Part shown: positions 5,892 through 11,972 of the stretch, in pieces
Numbering within the stretch: the stretch's first letter is position 1
Layout of the letters: the number at the start of each line of letters is the position of its first letter
Assembly (NCBI GenBank): GCA_017516785.1
Contig: JAFXAV010000003.1
Span: 1 to 11,972, forward strand
Origin: Oscillospiraceae bacterium
Lineage (GTDB): Bacteria; Bacillota_A; Clostridia; Oscillospirales; Oscillospiraceae
Length of the DNA stretch: 11,972 nucleotides
Direction: 5' to 3'
Notes under the pieces: model-generated
Told to the model about the DNA's origin: nothing
What the model saw: only the letters and a program-made list of their open reading frames with translations
The model's database searches: none
Translations under genes and position numbers: made by a program

Positions 5892-7331
5892 TTATTCGGT
5901 GGGTACAGGTTCTGTAATACCTGCTTCTGCCATCCAGGCAGCTTCCCGGGCGGCACAGGTTTCGCTGATAGCGGTGCGGACCTTTTCGCGGCCGGATTTC
6001 ACGATTTCCTCGGTGCGGCTGTAGGAACTCTGAGCATCAGTCAGCTGCTCGGCGTTCAGCTCGAAGACAGCCTTCCAGTCGCTTAAGTTTTCGTCCAGGG
6101 GCAGGATGTAGTACTTTCGGCTGTCACCGGAGCCACGAATCAGCACCCAGGTGGGCAGCACATTGGCATCCACAACATGGACGGAGCCGTCGGAATACTT
6201 GGCAAAGCTGAAGAGGAACAGCAGTCCGTCTTCGGTGTGGCCGGTATCCAGGGCTACGTTGTTGGCGCGCTGGTTGGACAGGAGGTTACCCATGGAGTAG
6301 ACGCAGACGGTCTGATGGCCGGGATCCACGGTGCTGGTGAGAATATCCACAGTCTGCACCACATGGGGGTGACTGCCTGCAATCACATCCACGCCCAGGT
6401 CGCATAGCTTCTGAGCCATGGCGGTCTGGTTGCTGTTGACGGAGGTTTTGTACTCGTCGCCCCAATGGATAAACAGGACGATGGCTTCAGCGCCGTCTTC
6501 TTTCATGTCGGCGATGTGTTTTTCCATCTGGCTGTAGAAAAGATCCAGCTTCCGGTAGTCAAAGGCGTTCAGCAGACCCGCTGCGTTGGACCGCAGGGGC
6601 AGGCCGTTGACGGAGGGAGTGGTGACATCGTCGCCGATTTCGCCGTAGGTGTAGCTGACCATACCCACCTGAATGCCGTCCACTTCCTTCACCACATATC
6701 TGGCCTCTTCAGCGGTTCCGGTGGTGCCCAGTGTGTCGAGTCCCCGGTTTTTCAGAATATCCAGGGTGCGCTTCAAACCGAAGGTGCCGTAGTCATTGCA
6801 GTGGTTATTGGCGGTGGTCAGCAGATCGAAGCCGGCATTTTTGGCGCCGTCAGCAATGGCATCGGGGGAATTGAACTGGGGGAAGCCGGTGTATTTGTTG
6901 CCGTTGTCGGTGCCGGAGAGGGTGGTCTCCAGATTGGCGGCGGCATAGTCAACGGTGGAAACGTAATTGCTCAGATAGGAAAAAATGTAGTCATAATTAT
7001 AGCCGCCGTCCACCTTGCCGCTGCGGACGGTGGGCATGTGCATCATGATATCGCCGCCGACAGCAAAGCTGGCCCGGGAAACCTCCGTGACCATGCCGGG
7101 AGCGGGAGGCTCTGTCTGGGGCGGCTCAGTGACGGCAACAGGCTCCATAGCCTGATGCACCACAGGGGATTCAGCACCGGGGAAGCTGACGAAGTAATCG
7201 CCTGTAAGGAACAGGCCCATGCAGAATTTTACCGCATTGATGCCAAGCACGATGATGAGCGCCAGGGCAAGCAGGGAAACGCCAAGACGCAGAAAGGGGT
7301 TGCGGTACAGCTTTCTAAGTTTGTCTTTCAT
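5892..7331 (-). CDS. CapA-family (PGA_cap, metallophosphatase-fold) membrane protein
   Basis: The 479-residue protein has a basic N-terminus (MKDKLRKLYRNPFLR) and a transmembrane segment at about 16-42. A Pro/Glu-rich linker (about 60-80) leads to an extracellular CapA domain. Signature blocks are GGDIMMH (92-98), NLETT (133-137), TANNHCNDYG (173-182), HWGDEY (289-294) and GSHPHVVQ (319-326), the Asp/Asn/His set that binds metals in the calcineurin-like fold. CapA proteins take part in poly-gamma-glutamate synthesis, but many homologues stand alone, and no capB/capC/capE is here, so an exact envelope role is unknown. About 75 C-terminal residues past the domain (from about 405) are helical and charged. 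ATG 7331 lies 7 nt after GGAGGAG; GTG 7334 directly before it is an alternative. It follows alr by 23 nt, so it is almost certainly cotranscribed. Confidence 0.9.
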   Translation of the reverse strand: MKDKLRKLYRNPFLRLGVSLLALALIIVLGINAVKFCMGLFLTGDYFVSFPGAESPVVHQAMEPVAVTEPPQTEPPAPGMVTEVSRASFAVGGDIMMHMPTVRSGKVDGGYNYDYIFSYLSNYVSTVDYAAANLETTLSGTDNGNKYTGFPQFNSPDAIADGAKNAGFDLLTTANNHCNDYGTFGLKRTLDILKNRGLDTLGTTGTAEEARYVVKEVDGIQVGMVSYTYGEIGDDVTTPSVNGLPLRSNAAGLLNAFDYRKLDLFYSQMEKHIADMKEDGAEAIVLFIHWGDEYKTSVNSNQTAMAQKLCDLGVDVIAGSHPHVVQTVDILTSTVDPGHQTVCVYSMGNLLSNQRANNVALDTGHTEDGLLFLFSFAKYSDGSVHVVDANVLPTWVLIRGSGDSRKYYILPLDENLSDWKAVFELNAEQLTDAQSSYSRTEEIVKSGREKVRTAISETCAAREAAWMAEAGITEPVPTE

Positions 7332-7354
7332 CACGATTCTCCTCCCGATTCTGA

Positions 7355-8509
7355 TCAGGTGTCCAGCAGATAGTGGACGGAGTGAACGGTTTTTCCTGCC
7401 CGGCTGTAGACCCGGGGCACTCTGCGGCTGATGCCGCAGACAAATTCATAGTTGAAGCTGTCGGCAACAGAGGAAATCTGCTCCATGGTGATCTCCTCAT
7501 TGCCGTTTTTGCCCACCAGAGTGACCCGGTCATTGAGCGTTACGCCGGGGATATCGGTGACATCCACCATCAGCTGGTCCATGCAGACACGGCCCAGAAT
7601 GGGGGCCCGTTTGCCCCGGATCAGCACATAGAACTTACCGGAAAGGCTTCTGCGGTAGCCGTCGGCATAGCCAACGGGAACAGTTGCCACCACAGTTTCT
7701 CGGGTAGTCACATAGGTGCCGCCGTAGCTGATTTCCCGGCCGGCGGGAAGGGTCTTCACATGGGTGACACGGCTGAGCCACTGAAGAGCTGGCCGCAGGG
7801 GCAGGGTATCAGCGGGAACATCTTCACTGGGATACATGCCGTAGGTGACGATGCCAGCACGGACCATTTCGTAGTGGTTTTCGAAATTCATGAGGCCCGC
7901 GGAATTGTCCATGTGGCGGATGGGGATTTCTACGCCCCGGTCTTTCAGCATTTCGTAGAATTTATCGAAAAGCTCAGCCTGGGCCCGGGATTTGCTCAGA
8001 TCGGGGCAGTCGGCAGTGGCGAAGTGGCTGAAAAGGCCCTCAGCCTGAAGACCGGGAAGCTTTGCAATTTCTGCGCAGAGGTCGGCATCCTCTTTCGTTG
8101 CCTGGAAGCCGATGCGGCTCATGCCGGTATCCACAGCCAGGTGGAAGGCTGCGGGTTTCTCCAGCAGCTGGGCGGCTTTGGACAGGGCCACGGCATCTTC
8201 GTAATGAAAGATGGTGGGCCGGATTTCTGCCTGAACCAGGGCAGGGAAGGCCCGGACAGGGGTATGGCCCAGAATCAGGATGGGATTGTAAAGACCGGCC
8301 CGGCGCAGCTCCATGGCCTCCAGAATGGAGGAAACGCCGAAAAAGCTGCACTTGTCCTGAAGCAGACGGGCTACCTGAACGGCGCCGTGACCGTAGGCAT
8401 CGGCCTTGATGACGGCCATCACATCCACGCCCACACGGCTGCGGATTGCATCAATATTGGCTTCGATTGCGTCAAGGTCGATCTTGACGTAGGTGTTGTC
8501 GAAGTTCAA
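7355..8509 (-). CDS. alr: Alanine racemase (PLP-dependent)
   Basis: Alr interconverts L- and D-alanine, supplying D-Ala for peptidoglycan. The 384-residue length is standard. The N-terminal TIM-barrel begins TYVKIDLDAIEANI and carries the PLP lysine K35 in AVIKADAYGHG. The C-terminal beta-domain carries the second catalytic base Y262 in ISYGGTY, followed by PVGYADGYRR and GRVCMDQLMVD. Start choice: a TTG at 8509 has GGAG (8522-8519) 9 nt upstream and places the conserved TYVKIDL near the N-terminus; a TTG at 8524 would add five residues but lacks a ribosome site. No ATG is available near the N-terminus, so a TTG start is expected, which may hold expression low. A promoter lies at 8570-8542. 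It leads an operon with the CapA-family gene. Confidence 0.96.
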   Translation of the reverse strand: MNFDNTYVKIDLDAIEANIDAIRSRVGVDVMAVIKADAYGHGAVQVARLLQDKCSFFGVSSILEAMELRRAGLYNPILILGHTPVRAFPALVQAEIRPTIFHYEDAVALSKAAQLLEKPAAFHLAVDTGMSRIGFQATKEDADLCAEIAKLPGLQAEGLFSHFATADCPDLSKSRAQAELFDKFYEMLKDRGVEIPIRHMDNSAGLMNFENHYEMVRAGIVTYGMYPSEDVPADTLPLRPALQWLSRVTHVKTLPAGREISYGGTYVTTRETVVATVPVGYADGYRRSLSGKFYVLIRGKRAPILGRVCMDQLMVDVTDIPGVTLNDRVTLVGKNGNEEITMEQISSVADSFNYEFVCGISRRVPRVYSRAGKTVHSVHYLLDT

Positions 8510-8541
8510 AGGGATCAACTCCAAAAGGCTATATTTTTATT

Positions 8542-8570
8542 ATTTTATCATGGATGGGTGGAAAAGTAAA
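8542..8570 (-). promoter_or_regulatory. alr-CapA operon promoter
   Basis: On the - strand, TTTACT (8570-8565), a 17-bp spacer and TAAAAT (8547-8542, 5 of 6) precede alr. The expected start near 8535 leaves a leader of about 25 nt. The -35 word TTTACT is the same as that proposed for the MarR gene. Confidence 0.6.
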
Positions 8571-8616
8571 CCTTGCAGAAATGAAGTTTTCAAATTGGAG
8601 CCGGTCTGATAACTGA

Positions 8617-8651
8617 GAAAAAGCGGGCGCCGCTGTGAAACGGCGCCCGCT
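8617..8651 (-). terminator. Terminator of the GH3 gene
   Basis: AGCGGGCGCCG (8622-8632) pairs perfectly over 11 bp with 8641-8651 around an 8-nt loop. Read on the - strand the stem runs into TTTTTCTC. It starts 14 nt past the GH3 stop and separates that gene from alr. Confidence 0.87.
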
Positions 8652-8665
8652 GGGGAGATTTTTTC

Positions 8666-10900
8666 TTAGTAGGAAAGGCCGAAGTTCAGTTCGTAGTAGT
8701 TGCCTGCGACATCCCGGTAGGCGTAAGCCTTGCCGTTTTCGTCCTTCAGCTCGTCGGGCATGTACTGGTCCTTGTCGAAGCCGGGAACGTCGTTGGGGGA
8801 GATGCAGACACCGTTTTCGTTGACAGCCAGAACCTCGTCGCTCTTGGGCAGGGTGATGGGCAGCTTGCCGGTGGGGTTATAGCGGCCGAAGATCACATCC
8901 AGAGTGGCTGCGGGATAGGTTTCAAAACCTGCAAGCAATGCATCCACATTGCGCTCCACATTGCCAACCAGCCATGCCAGGGAGAAGTTGATGCCCGCGA
9001 TGACCTTGCCGCCGTTAGTGTGGACAGCAGCGGCGATGTCGGCAATCTTGTGGGTGCCGGTGAGGGTGGTTTCCAGATGGGTCTCCTTCATGGGGCGGCA
9101 GAAATCGTCCACGTTGGGAACTTCCTTGCCTTCGCAGATATCCAGTTCCAGATAGCCTGCGGTGGCGGTGAAGTAGTCGCCGGAGGAGGGGTTCACCATC
9201 AGAATGGCGATGTCGGCATCGTTGTAGTCATCCACCAGGGTCACGTCGCCCAGCATTTCCTTCAGAGCTGCGGTGGCAGCCTCGCCGGCCTTGGGATTCT
9301 TGTTGAAGGCTTCGGCATAGACCTTCTTACCAGCTGCGTTCAGGGGCAGGGTGCCGTCGTTCTTCAGCAGAACGACAGACTGACGGTGGGCCAGCTCTGC
9401 GTTTTCCCAGTCGGAGGGAGTGGCAACGATTTCCTTGGCCTTCTGGGCATCGCGGTAGGTATTTTCGAACATGCCCAGCTGGAACATCTCGGTGAGGGTG
9501 CGGGAAACGGCCCGGTCCAGAACGGCATCGTTCAGGGTGACCATATCGGGAGTGAAGCCTTCAGGAAGTTCATGGGTGTCGTAGTAGCCGTTGGTGGCAC
9601 GGTCGTAGGACTCCCGGCCGAAAGCATTGTCAAACAGGCCGGAGATCACGTCCACGCCGGAATTGTTCACGGCGAAGCCGATGCGCTCGGCCTCGTCCAG
9701 CATTTCAACGCCCCACTTCATGTTGTGGACGATGCCGGTGTCGGAGTTGATGTAACCCTTGAAGCCCATCTGGCCTCTCAGAATGTCATGGATGAACACC
9801 CGGTTGTAGGCGAAGCCGTAGGGGTCAAAACGGACATCATTGCCCTCGCAGTCCTGCTGAACAGAGGATTTCTGGGCGGCAGGCTTGGAGTAGTAGGGCA
9901 TGATGGAGGAAGTATTCTTTGCAACGGCGGACTTGAAGCCGGGCATGTGGTACTTCTGGAGGGAGCCGGGGGTGGCATAGACGTTCCACTGGCCTGCGGC
10001 GTAGTGGGGGTCGAAGCCGTTTTCACGGGGACCGCCGCCGGGGAAGTGTTTGGTGGTAATGGCAACGCCGGTGTCGGTGACGCCCTCTTCGCTGCCCTGG
10101 ATTCTGGGGATGATATGCTCAGCGATTTCGCAGATTAGTGCGGGATCTTCACCGAAGGTGCCGTAGGAGCGCTGCCAGCGGGGGTCGGACATGCAGTCCA
10201 CCATGTACATATAGCCTTTGCGCAGATTGCAGGCTTCCCAGCTGCGGCGGACGGCCTCTGCCCACTTGTCAGCCACTTCAATGCCGCTGCCCTTGACAGC
10301 TGCTGCAATACCCAGAGTACCGGGCCAGGTGGGGAACACGCCGCCGGCGTCGTTCATGCCGAAGACAATTTCGCCGTTTTCATTGCGGGAGTTGGAGGCA
10401 ACGGACACGGGGACGAAGCGCTCGCACTCTTCGGCGATGGCCTGAAGCTGATTCAGGTAATCGGTCATATCCTCAGCGGAGGCATTTTCCCGGACGATGG
10501 TGTGGCGGGAAAACCACTCCTTGATCAAAGTGGAGGTGCCGGGCAGATGCTGCTCGCCGAAGATGGTCTTCTGATGGACTTCAGCTTCGTCCACGCAGCC
10601 GGATTCGTCAGGCTGGTACACGTGGCCAGCCAGCCGGGGGCTGGGATACTTGGGGCCCATGCGCCAGTCGGAGATGAACAGCTGGGCGATCTTCTCGTCC
10701 ACGGTCATTACCTTGACATAGGCGGCGGCGCGCTCAGCGGGGCTCAGACGCCAGTCGTTGACGGCGGAAACCTTGCCGGTGCCGTCGATGTCCTTGAAGT
10801 ACAGGCCGTCCTGCTCGATGACCTTACGCTCCACGGTGGTGATGGTGGGGCCATTGGGATTCTGATAATACTTAATATGGTCGGACGCTTTCTTTGCCAT
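8666..10900 (-). CDS. Glycoside hydrolase family 3 enzyme, cytoplasmic (beta-glycosidase)
   Basis: The 744-residue protein has no signal peptide or membrane segment, so it likely acts on imported oligosaccharides. Residues 34-50 (YFKDIDGTGKVSAVNDW) resemble the D-x-D-G-x-G calcium-loop-like lead-in followed by DWRLSPAERA seen in one GH3 subgroup. The (alpha/beta)8 domain includes MTVDEKIAQL (65-74), TKHFPGGG (283-290) and GFKGYINSDTG with the predicted nucleophile D387. The second domain begins near 505 (HRQSVVLLKNDGTLPLN), with a large glycine-rich sandwich and FGRYNPTGKLPITLP (671-685). The chain stops about 60 residues later, so a full FnIII-like third domain seems absent. The acid/base residue cannot be assigned by eye. 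ATG 10900 has GGAGGGA 7 nt upstream. Substrate could be a beta-glucoside, beta-xyloside or similar; no transporter neighbours narrow it. It is a single-gene unit. Confidence 0.92.
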   Translation of the reverse strand: MAKKASDHIKYYQNPNGPTITTVERKVIEQDGLYFKDIDGTGKVSAVNDWRLSPAERAAAYVKVMTVDEKIAQLFISDWRMGPKYPSPRLAGHVYQPDESGCVDEAEVHQKTIFGEQHLPGTSTLIKEWFSRHTIVRENASAEDMTDYLNQLQAIAEECERFVPVSVASNSRNENGEIVFGMNDAGGVFPTWPGTLGIAAAVKGSGIEVADKWAEAVRRSWEACNLRKGYMYMVDCMSDPRWQRSYGTFGEDPALICEIAEHIIPRIQGSEEGVTDTGVAITTKHFPGGGPRENGFDPHYAAGQWNVYATPGSLQKYHMPGFKSAVAKNTSSIMPYYSKPAAQKSSVQQDCEGNDVRFDPYGFAYNRVFIHDILRGQMGFKGYINSDTGIVHNMKWGVEMLDEAERIGFAVNNSGVDVISGLFDNAFGRESYDRATNGYYDTHELPEGFTPDMVTLNDAVLDRAVSRTLTEMFQLGMFENTYRDAQKAKEIVATPSDWENAELAHRQSVVLLKNDGTLPLNAAGKKVYAEAFNKNPKAGEAATAALKEMLGDVTLVDDYNDADIAILMVNPSSGDYFTATAGYLELDICEGKEVPNVDDFCRPMKETHLETTLTGTHKIADIAAAVHTNGGKVIAGINFSLAWLVGNVERNVDALLAGFETYPAATLDVIFGRYNPTGKLPITLPKSDEVLAVNENGVCISPNDVPGFDKDQYMPDELKDENGKAYAYRDVAGNYYELNFGLSY

Positions 10901-10928
10901 GGGAAAATCCCTCCAAAGTAGAAATTAA

Positions 10929-10952
10929 CCGGAATATTCCGGGATCGATCCC
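10929..10952. promoter_or_regulatory. Two overlapping perfect palindromes upstream of GH3 (candidate operator)
   Basis: CCGGAATATTCCGG (10929-10942, 14 bp) and GGGATCGATCCC (10941-10952, 12 bp) are both perfect palindromes sharing two bases. They lie 28-52 bp before the GH3 ATG. A weak - strand promoter, ATGATA (10980-10975), 17 bp, TATATG (10957-10952), would place them over the transcription start and early leader, a repressor position. They are not LacI-like (no GAAAC-GTTTC). The regulator is unknown. Confidence 0.5.
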
Positions 10953-11020
10953 ATATACTTTAACACATTTTCGGTATCATCGCTATCAAAAATAAATTGA
11001 AGATTTCCTGAAAAATTGTC

Positions 11021-11049
11021 TTGACAAACCCACACCCCCGTGATAGAAT
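11021..11049 (+). promoter_or_regulatory. infC operon promoter
   Basis: A perfect TTGACA (11021-11026), a 17-bp spacer and TAGAAT (11044-11049, 5 of 6) predict a start near 11056 and a leader of about 140 nt before infC. This is a strong house-keeping type promoter, as expected for a translation operon. It is divergent from the GH3 gene. Confidence 0.85.
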
Positions 11050-11055
11050 ATGCGA

Positions 11056-11180
11056 GTAATAAAGAAGGCTGAACATCCGCCTCACCGTAAGCGCTTAGTA
11101 AAACGGTTTATATTCCACCTTCCTTCCAGGGAGAATTGTGCGAGTATGCGGATGCTTTGGCATCCGCTTTTTTGTTGTTT
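11056..11180 (+). ncRNA. Structured infC leader with attenuator (L20-leader type)
   Basis: The untranslated leader contains CATCCGC at 11074-11080, identical to the right arm of the later terminator (11161-11167), so it can pair with the terminator's left arm GCGGATG (11148-11154) and block its formation. Between them are ACCG (11084-11087) pairing with CGGT (11104-11107), enclosing the palindrome AAGCGCTT (11089-11096), and pyrimidine-rich CCACCTTCCTTCC. TGCGAGTA occurs twice, at 11051-11058 and 11139-11146. In B. subtilis, ribosomal protein L20 represses infC-rpmI-rplT through such a leader by promoting early termination. The position fits that class; identity with the known L20 leader family is inferred. 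Confidence 0.65.
11148..11173 (+). terminator. Attenuator terminator in the infC leader
   Basis: GCGGATGC (11148-11155) and GCATCCGC (11160-11167) form a perfect 8-bp stem with loop TTTG, followed by TTTTTT. It ends 24 nt before the infC start, so it would abort transcription unless the alternative pairing with 11074-11080 forms. Confidence 0.85.
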
Positions 11181-11197
11181 ATTTGGAGGTGCTTACC

Positions 11198-11716
11198 ATC
11201 GCAAAGTTAGATCATCAGCTCAATGAGGAAATCCGCGACAAGGAGCTTCGCGTCATCGGTTCCAACGGTGCCCAGCTGGGTATCATGTCCGCCGCACAGG
11301 CCAACGCCCTGGCAGAAGAACAGGGTATGGATCTGGTGAAGATCTCCCCCAACGCTGTCCCCCCTGTCTGCAAAATCATGGACTATTCTAAATTCTGCTA
11401 CGACCAGAAGAAGCGGGAAAAGGATGCCAAGAAGAACCAGCGGGTTGTGGAAGTGAAGGAAATCCGTATGAGCCCCAGCATCGACACCAATGACTTCAAT
11501 ACCAAGGTTAAGGCTGCCCAGAAGTTCCTGACTGACGGCAACCGCGTCAAAGTCTCCGTCCGCTTCCGCGGCCGTGAGATGGCCCACACCAACCTGGGTG
11601 AGAAGCTGCTGATGGACTTCGCTGCCGCCTGTACTGAGATCGCCAACATGGAGAAGAATCCCAAGCTGGAAGGCCGCTTCATGGCGATGTTCCTGACCCC
11701 CAAGAATAGCAAGTAA
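11198..11716 (+). CDS. infC: Translation initiation factor IF-3, AUC start codon
   Basis: IF-3 binds the 30S subunit, prevents early joining of 50S and proofreads the start codon and initiator tRNA. The 172-residue length is typical. The N-terminal domain ([24 protein letters not shown] through [23 protein letters not shown]) leads by a lysine-rich linker to the C-terminal domain ([29 protein letters not shown], then [18 protein letters not shown]). No ATG starts the conserved region. GGAGGTG (11185-11191) is correctly spaced from ATC at 11198, giving (M)[16 protein letters not shown]. Non-canonical AUU/AUC/AUA starts on infC are known to allow autoregulation, because IF-3 discriminates against them. 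A GTG at 11138 is in frame but lies before the attenuator; TTG 11183 and GTG 11189 overlap the ribosome site. It is followed by rpmI after 35 nt. Confidence 0.95.
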   Translation: MAKLDHQLNEEIRDKELRVIGSNGAQLGIMSAAQANALAEEQGMDLVKISPNAVPPVCKIMDYSKFCYDQKKREKDAKKNQRVVEVKEIRMSPSIDTNDFNTKVKAAQKFLTDGNRVKVSVRFRGREMAHTNLGEKLLMDFAAACTEIANMEKNPKLEGRFMAMFLTPKNSK

Positions 11717-11751
11717 GTTACGTTTTATATATTTCGGAAGGAGAAACTACT

Positions 11752-11949
11752 ATGCCCAAGCTGAAAACCCATAGCGGTGCAAAGAAGAGATTCAACCTGA
11801 CCAAGACCGGTAAGGTTAAGAGAGCTCACGCTTACAAGAGCCACATCCTCACTAAGAAGACCACCAAGCGTACCCGCCATCTGCGCGCTACCGCTTACGC
11901 TGACCAGACCAACGTCAGCGCCATCAAGGAAATGATTCCTTACAAGTAA
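11752..11949 (+). CDS. rpmI: 50S ribosomal protein L35
   Basis: A complete 65-residue L35 is present, the normal length. It starts [21 protein letters not shown], the family signature, is very basic (many Lys and Arg), and ends KEMIPYK. AAGGAG (11738-11743) is 8 nt before the ATG. It lies between infC and the expected rplT, the order conserved in most bacteria. Expression should follow the leader attenuator upstream. The protein binds 23S rRNA in the large subunit. Confidence 0.98.
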   Translation: MPKLKTHSGAKKRFNLTKTGKVKRAHAYKSHILTKKTTKRTRHLRATAYADQTNVSAIKEMIPYK

Positions 11950-11954
11950 TCGCA

Positions 11955-11972
11955 GAGGAGGATACTGAAAAA
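11955..11972 (+). promoter_or_regulatory. Ribosome binding site of the next gene (expected rplT)
   Basis: GAGGAGG (11955-11961) lies 5 nt after the rpmI stop with 11 nt left in the window and no start codon. With infC-rpmI upstream, the next gene is very likely rplT (ribosomal protein L20), beginning just beyond the edge. Its coding sequence is not seen. Confidence 0.7.

Noticed and set aside
5892..7331. Poly-gamma-glutamate capsule operon
   Set aside because: Only a CapA-family protein is present; no CapB ligase, CapC or CapE partner is nearby, and the neighbour is alr.
9020..10138. Long + strand frame opposite the GH3 gene, and similar ones opposite alr and CapA
   Set aside because: These have low-complexity Gly/Val/His-rich translations, no ribosome sites and no recognisable motifs; they mirror biased codons of real genes.
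11138..11197. GTG start at 11138 for infC, which even has AGGGAG upstream
   Set aside because: The frame runs through the attenuator stem and T-run, adding 20 non-conserved residues before the IF-3 N-terminus. Coupling by leader translation is possible but unsupported.
1..11972. Search for CRISPR arrays, tRNA or rRNA genes, transposases, phage genes or toxin-antitoxin pairs
   Set aside because: No regularly spaced repeats, cloverleaf-like segments or relevant protein motifs were seen by eye.

Overview
The window looks like the chromosome of a low-to-mid GC gut-type Firmicute, most likely a Clostridia member of the Oscillospirales (Faecalibacterium/Ruminococcus-like) group. This is inference. 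It rests on the Firmicute-style infC-rpmI-(rplT) operon with a leader attenuator, the strong GGAGG ribosome sites, the house-keeping sigma -35/-10 boxes, and an intergenic repeat of the CTCCCTC...GAGGGAG type that I associate with this group. No phage, plasmid, transposase, CRISPR or RNA-gene signature was seen.

Layout. (1) 1-150: a chain of perfect small hairpins with imperfect terminal inverted repeats, read as a MITE-like intergenic repeat. (2) 218-1457: a membrane-anchored C39-type cysteine peptidase (+) convergent with a MarR regulator (-), sharing one bidirectional terminator. (3) 1458-1935: a regulatory stretch holding the MarR promoter/operator, an unrecognised 31-codon ORF with its own ribosome site and terminator, and the malQ promoter followed by a LacI-type operator. 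(4) 1936-5798: malQ (4-alpha-glucanotransferase) then glgP (alpha-glucan phosphorylase), a pair that degrades glycogen/maltodextrin. A near-consensus promoter lies inside the end of malQ and should give glgP extra transcription. (5) 5892-8509 (-): alr (alanine racemase) then a membrane-anchored CapA-family protein, an envelope-related two-gene operon ending in a terminator that faces the glgP terminator. (6) 8666-10900 (-): a cytoplasmic glycoside hydrolase family 3 enzyme with two overlapping perfect palindromes upstream. (7) 11021-11972 (+): the infC-rpmI operon with promoter, leader and attenuator, and the ribosome site of the next gene (expected rplT) at the very edge.

How it works together: malQ and glgP convert imported maltodextrins or stored glycogen to glucose 1-phosphate and glucose. 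The GH3 enzyme probably hydrolyses a beta-linked oligosaccharide taken into the cell. Alr supplies D-alanine for peptidoglycan. The translation operon is independent. I found no convincing new multi-gene system. The most interesting items are regulatory: an AUC start codon for infC behind a mutually exclusive hairpin attenuator, the internal glgP promoter written into malQ codons, palindromic operators in front of both sugar loci, and the orphan 31-codon ORF next to the MarR operator.
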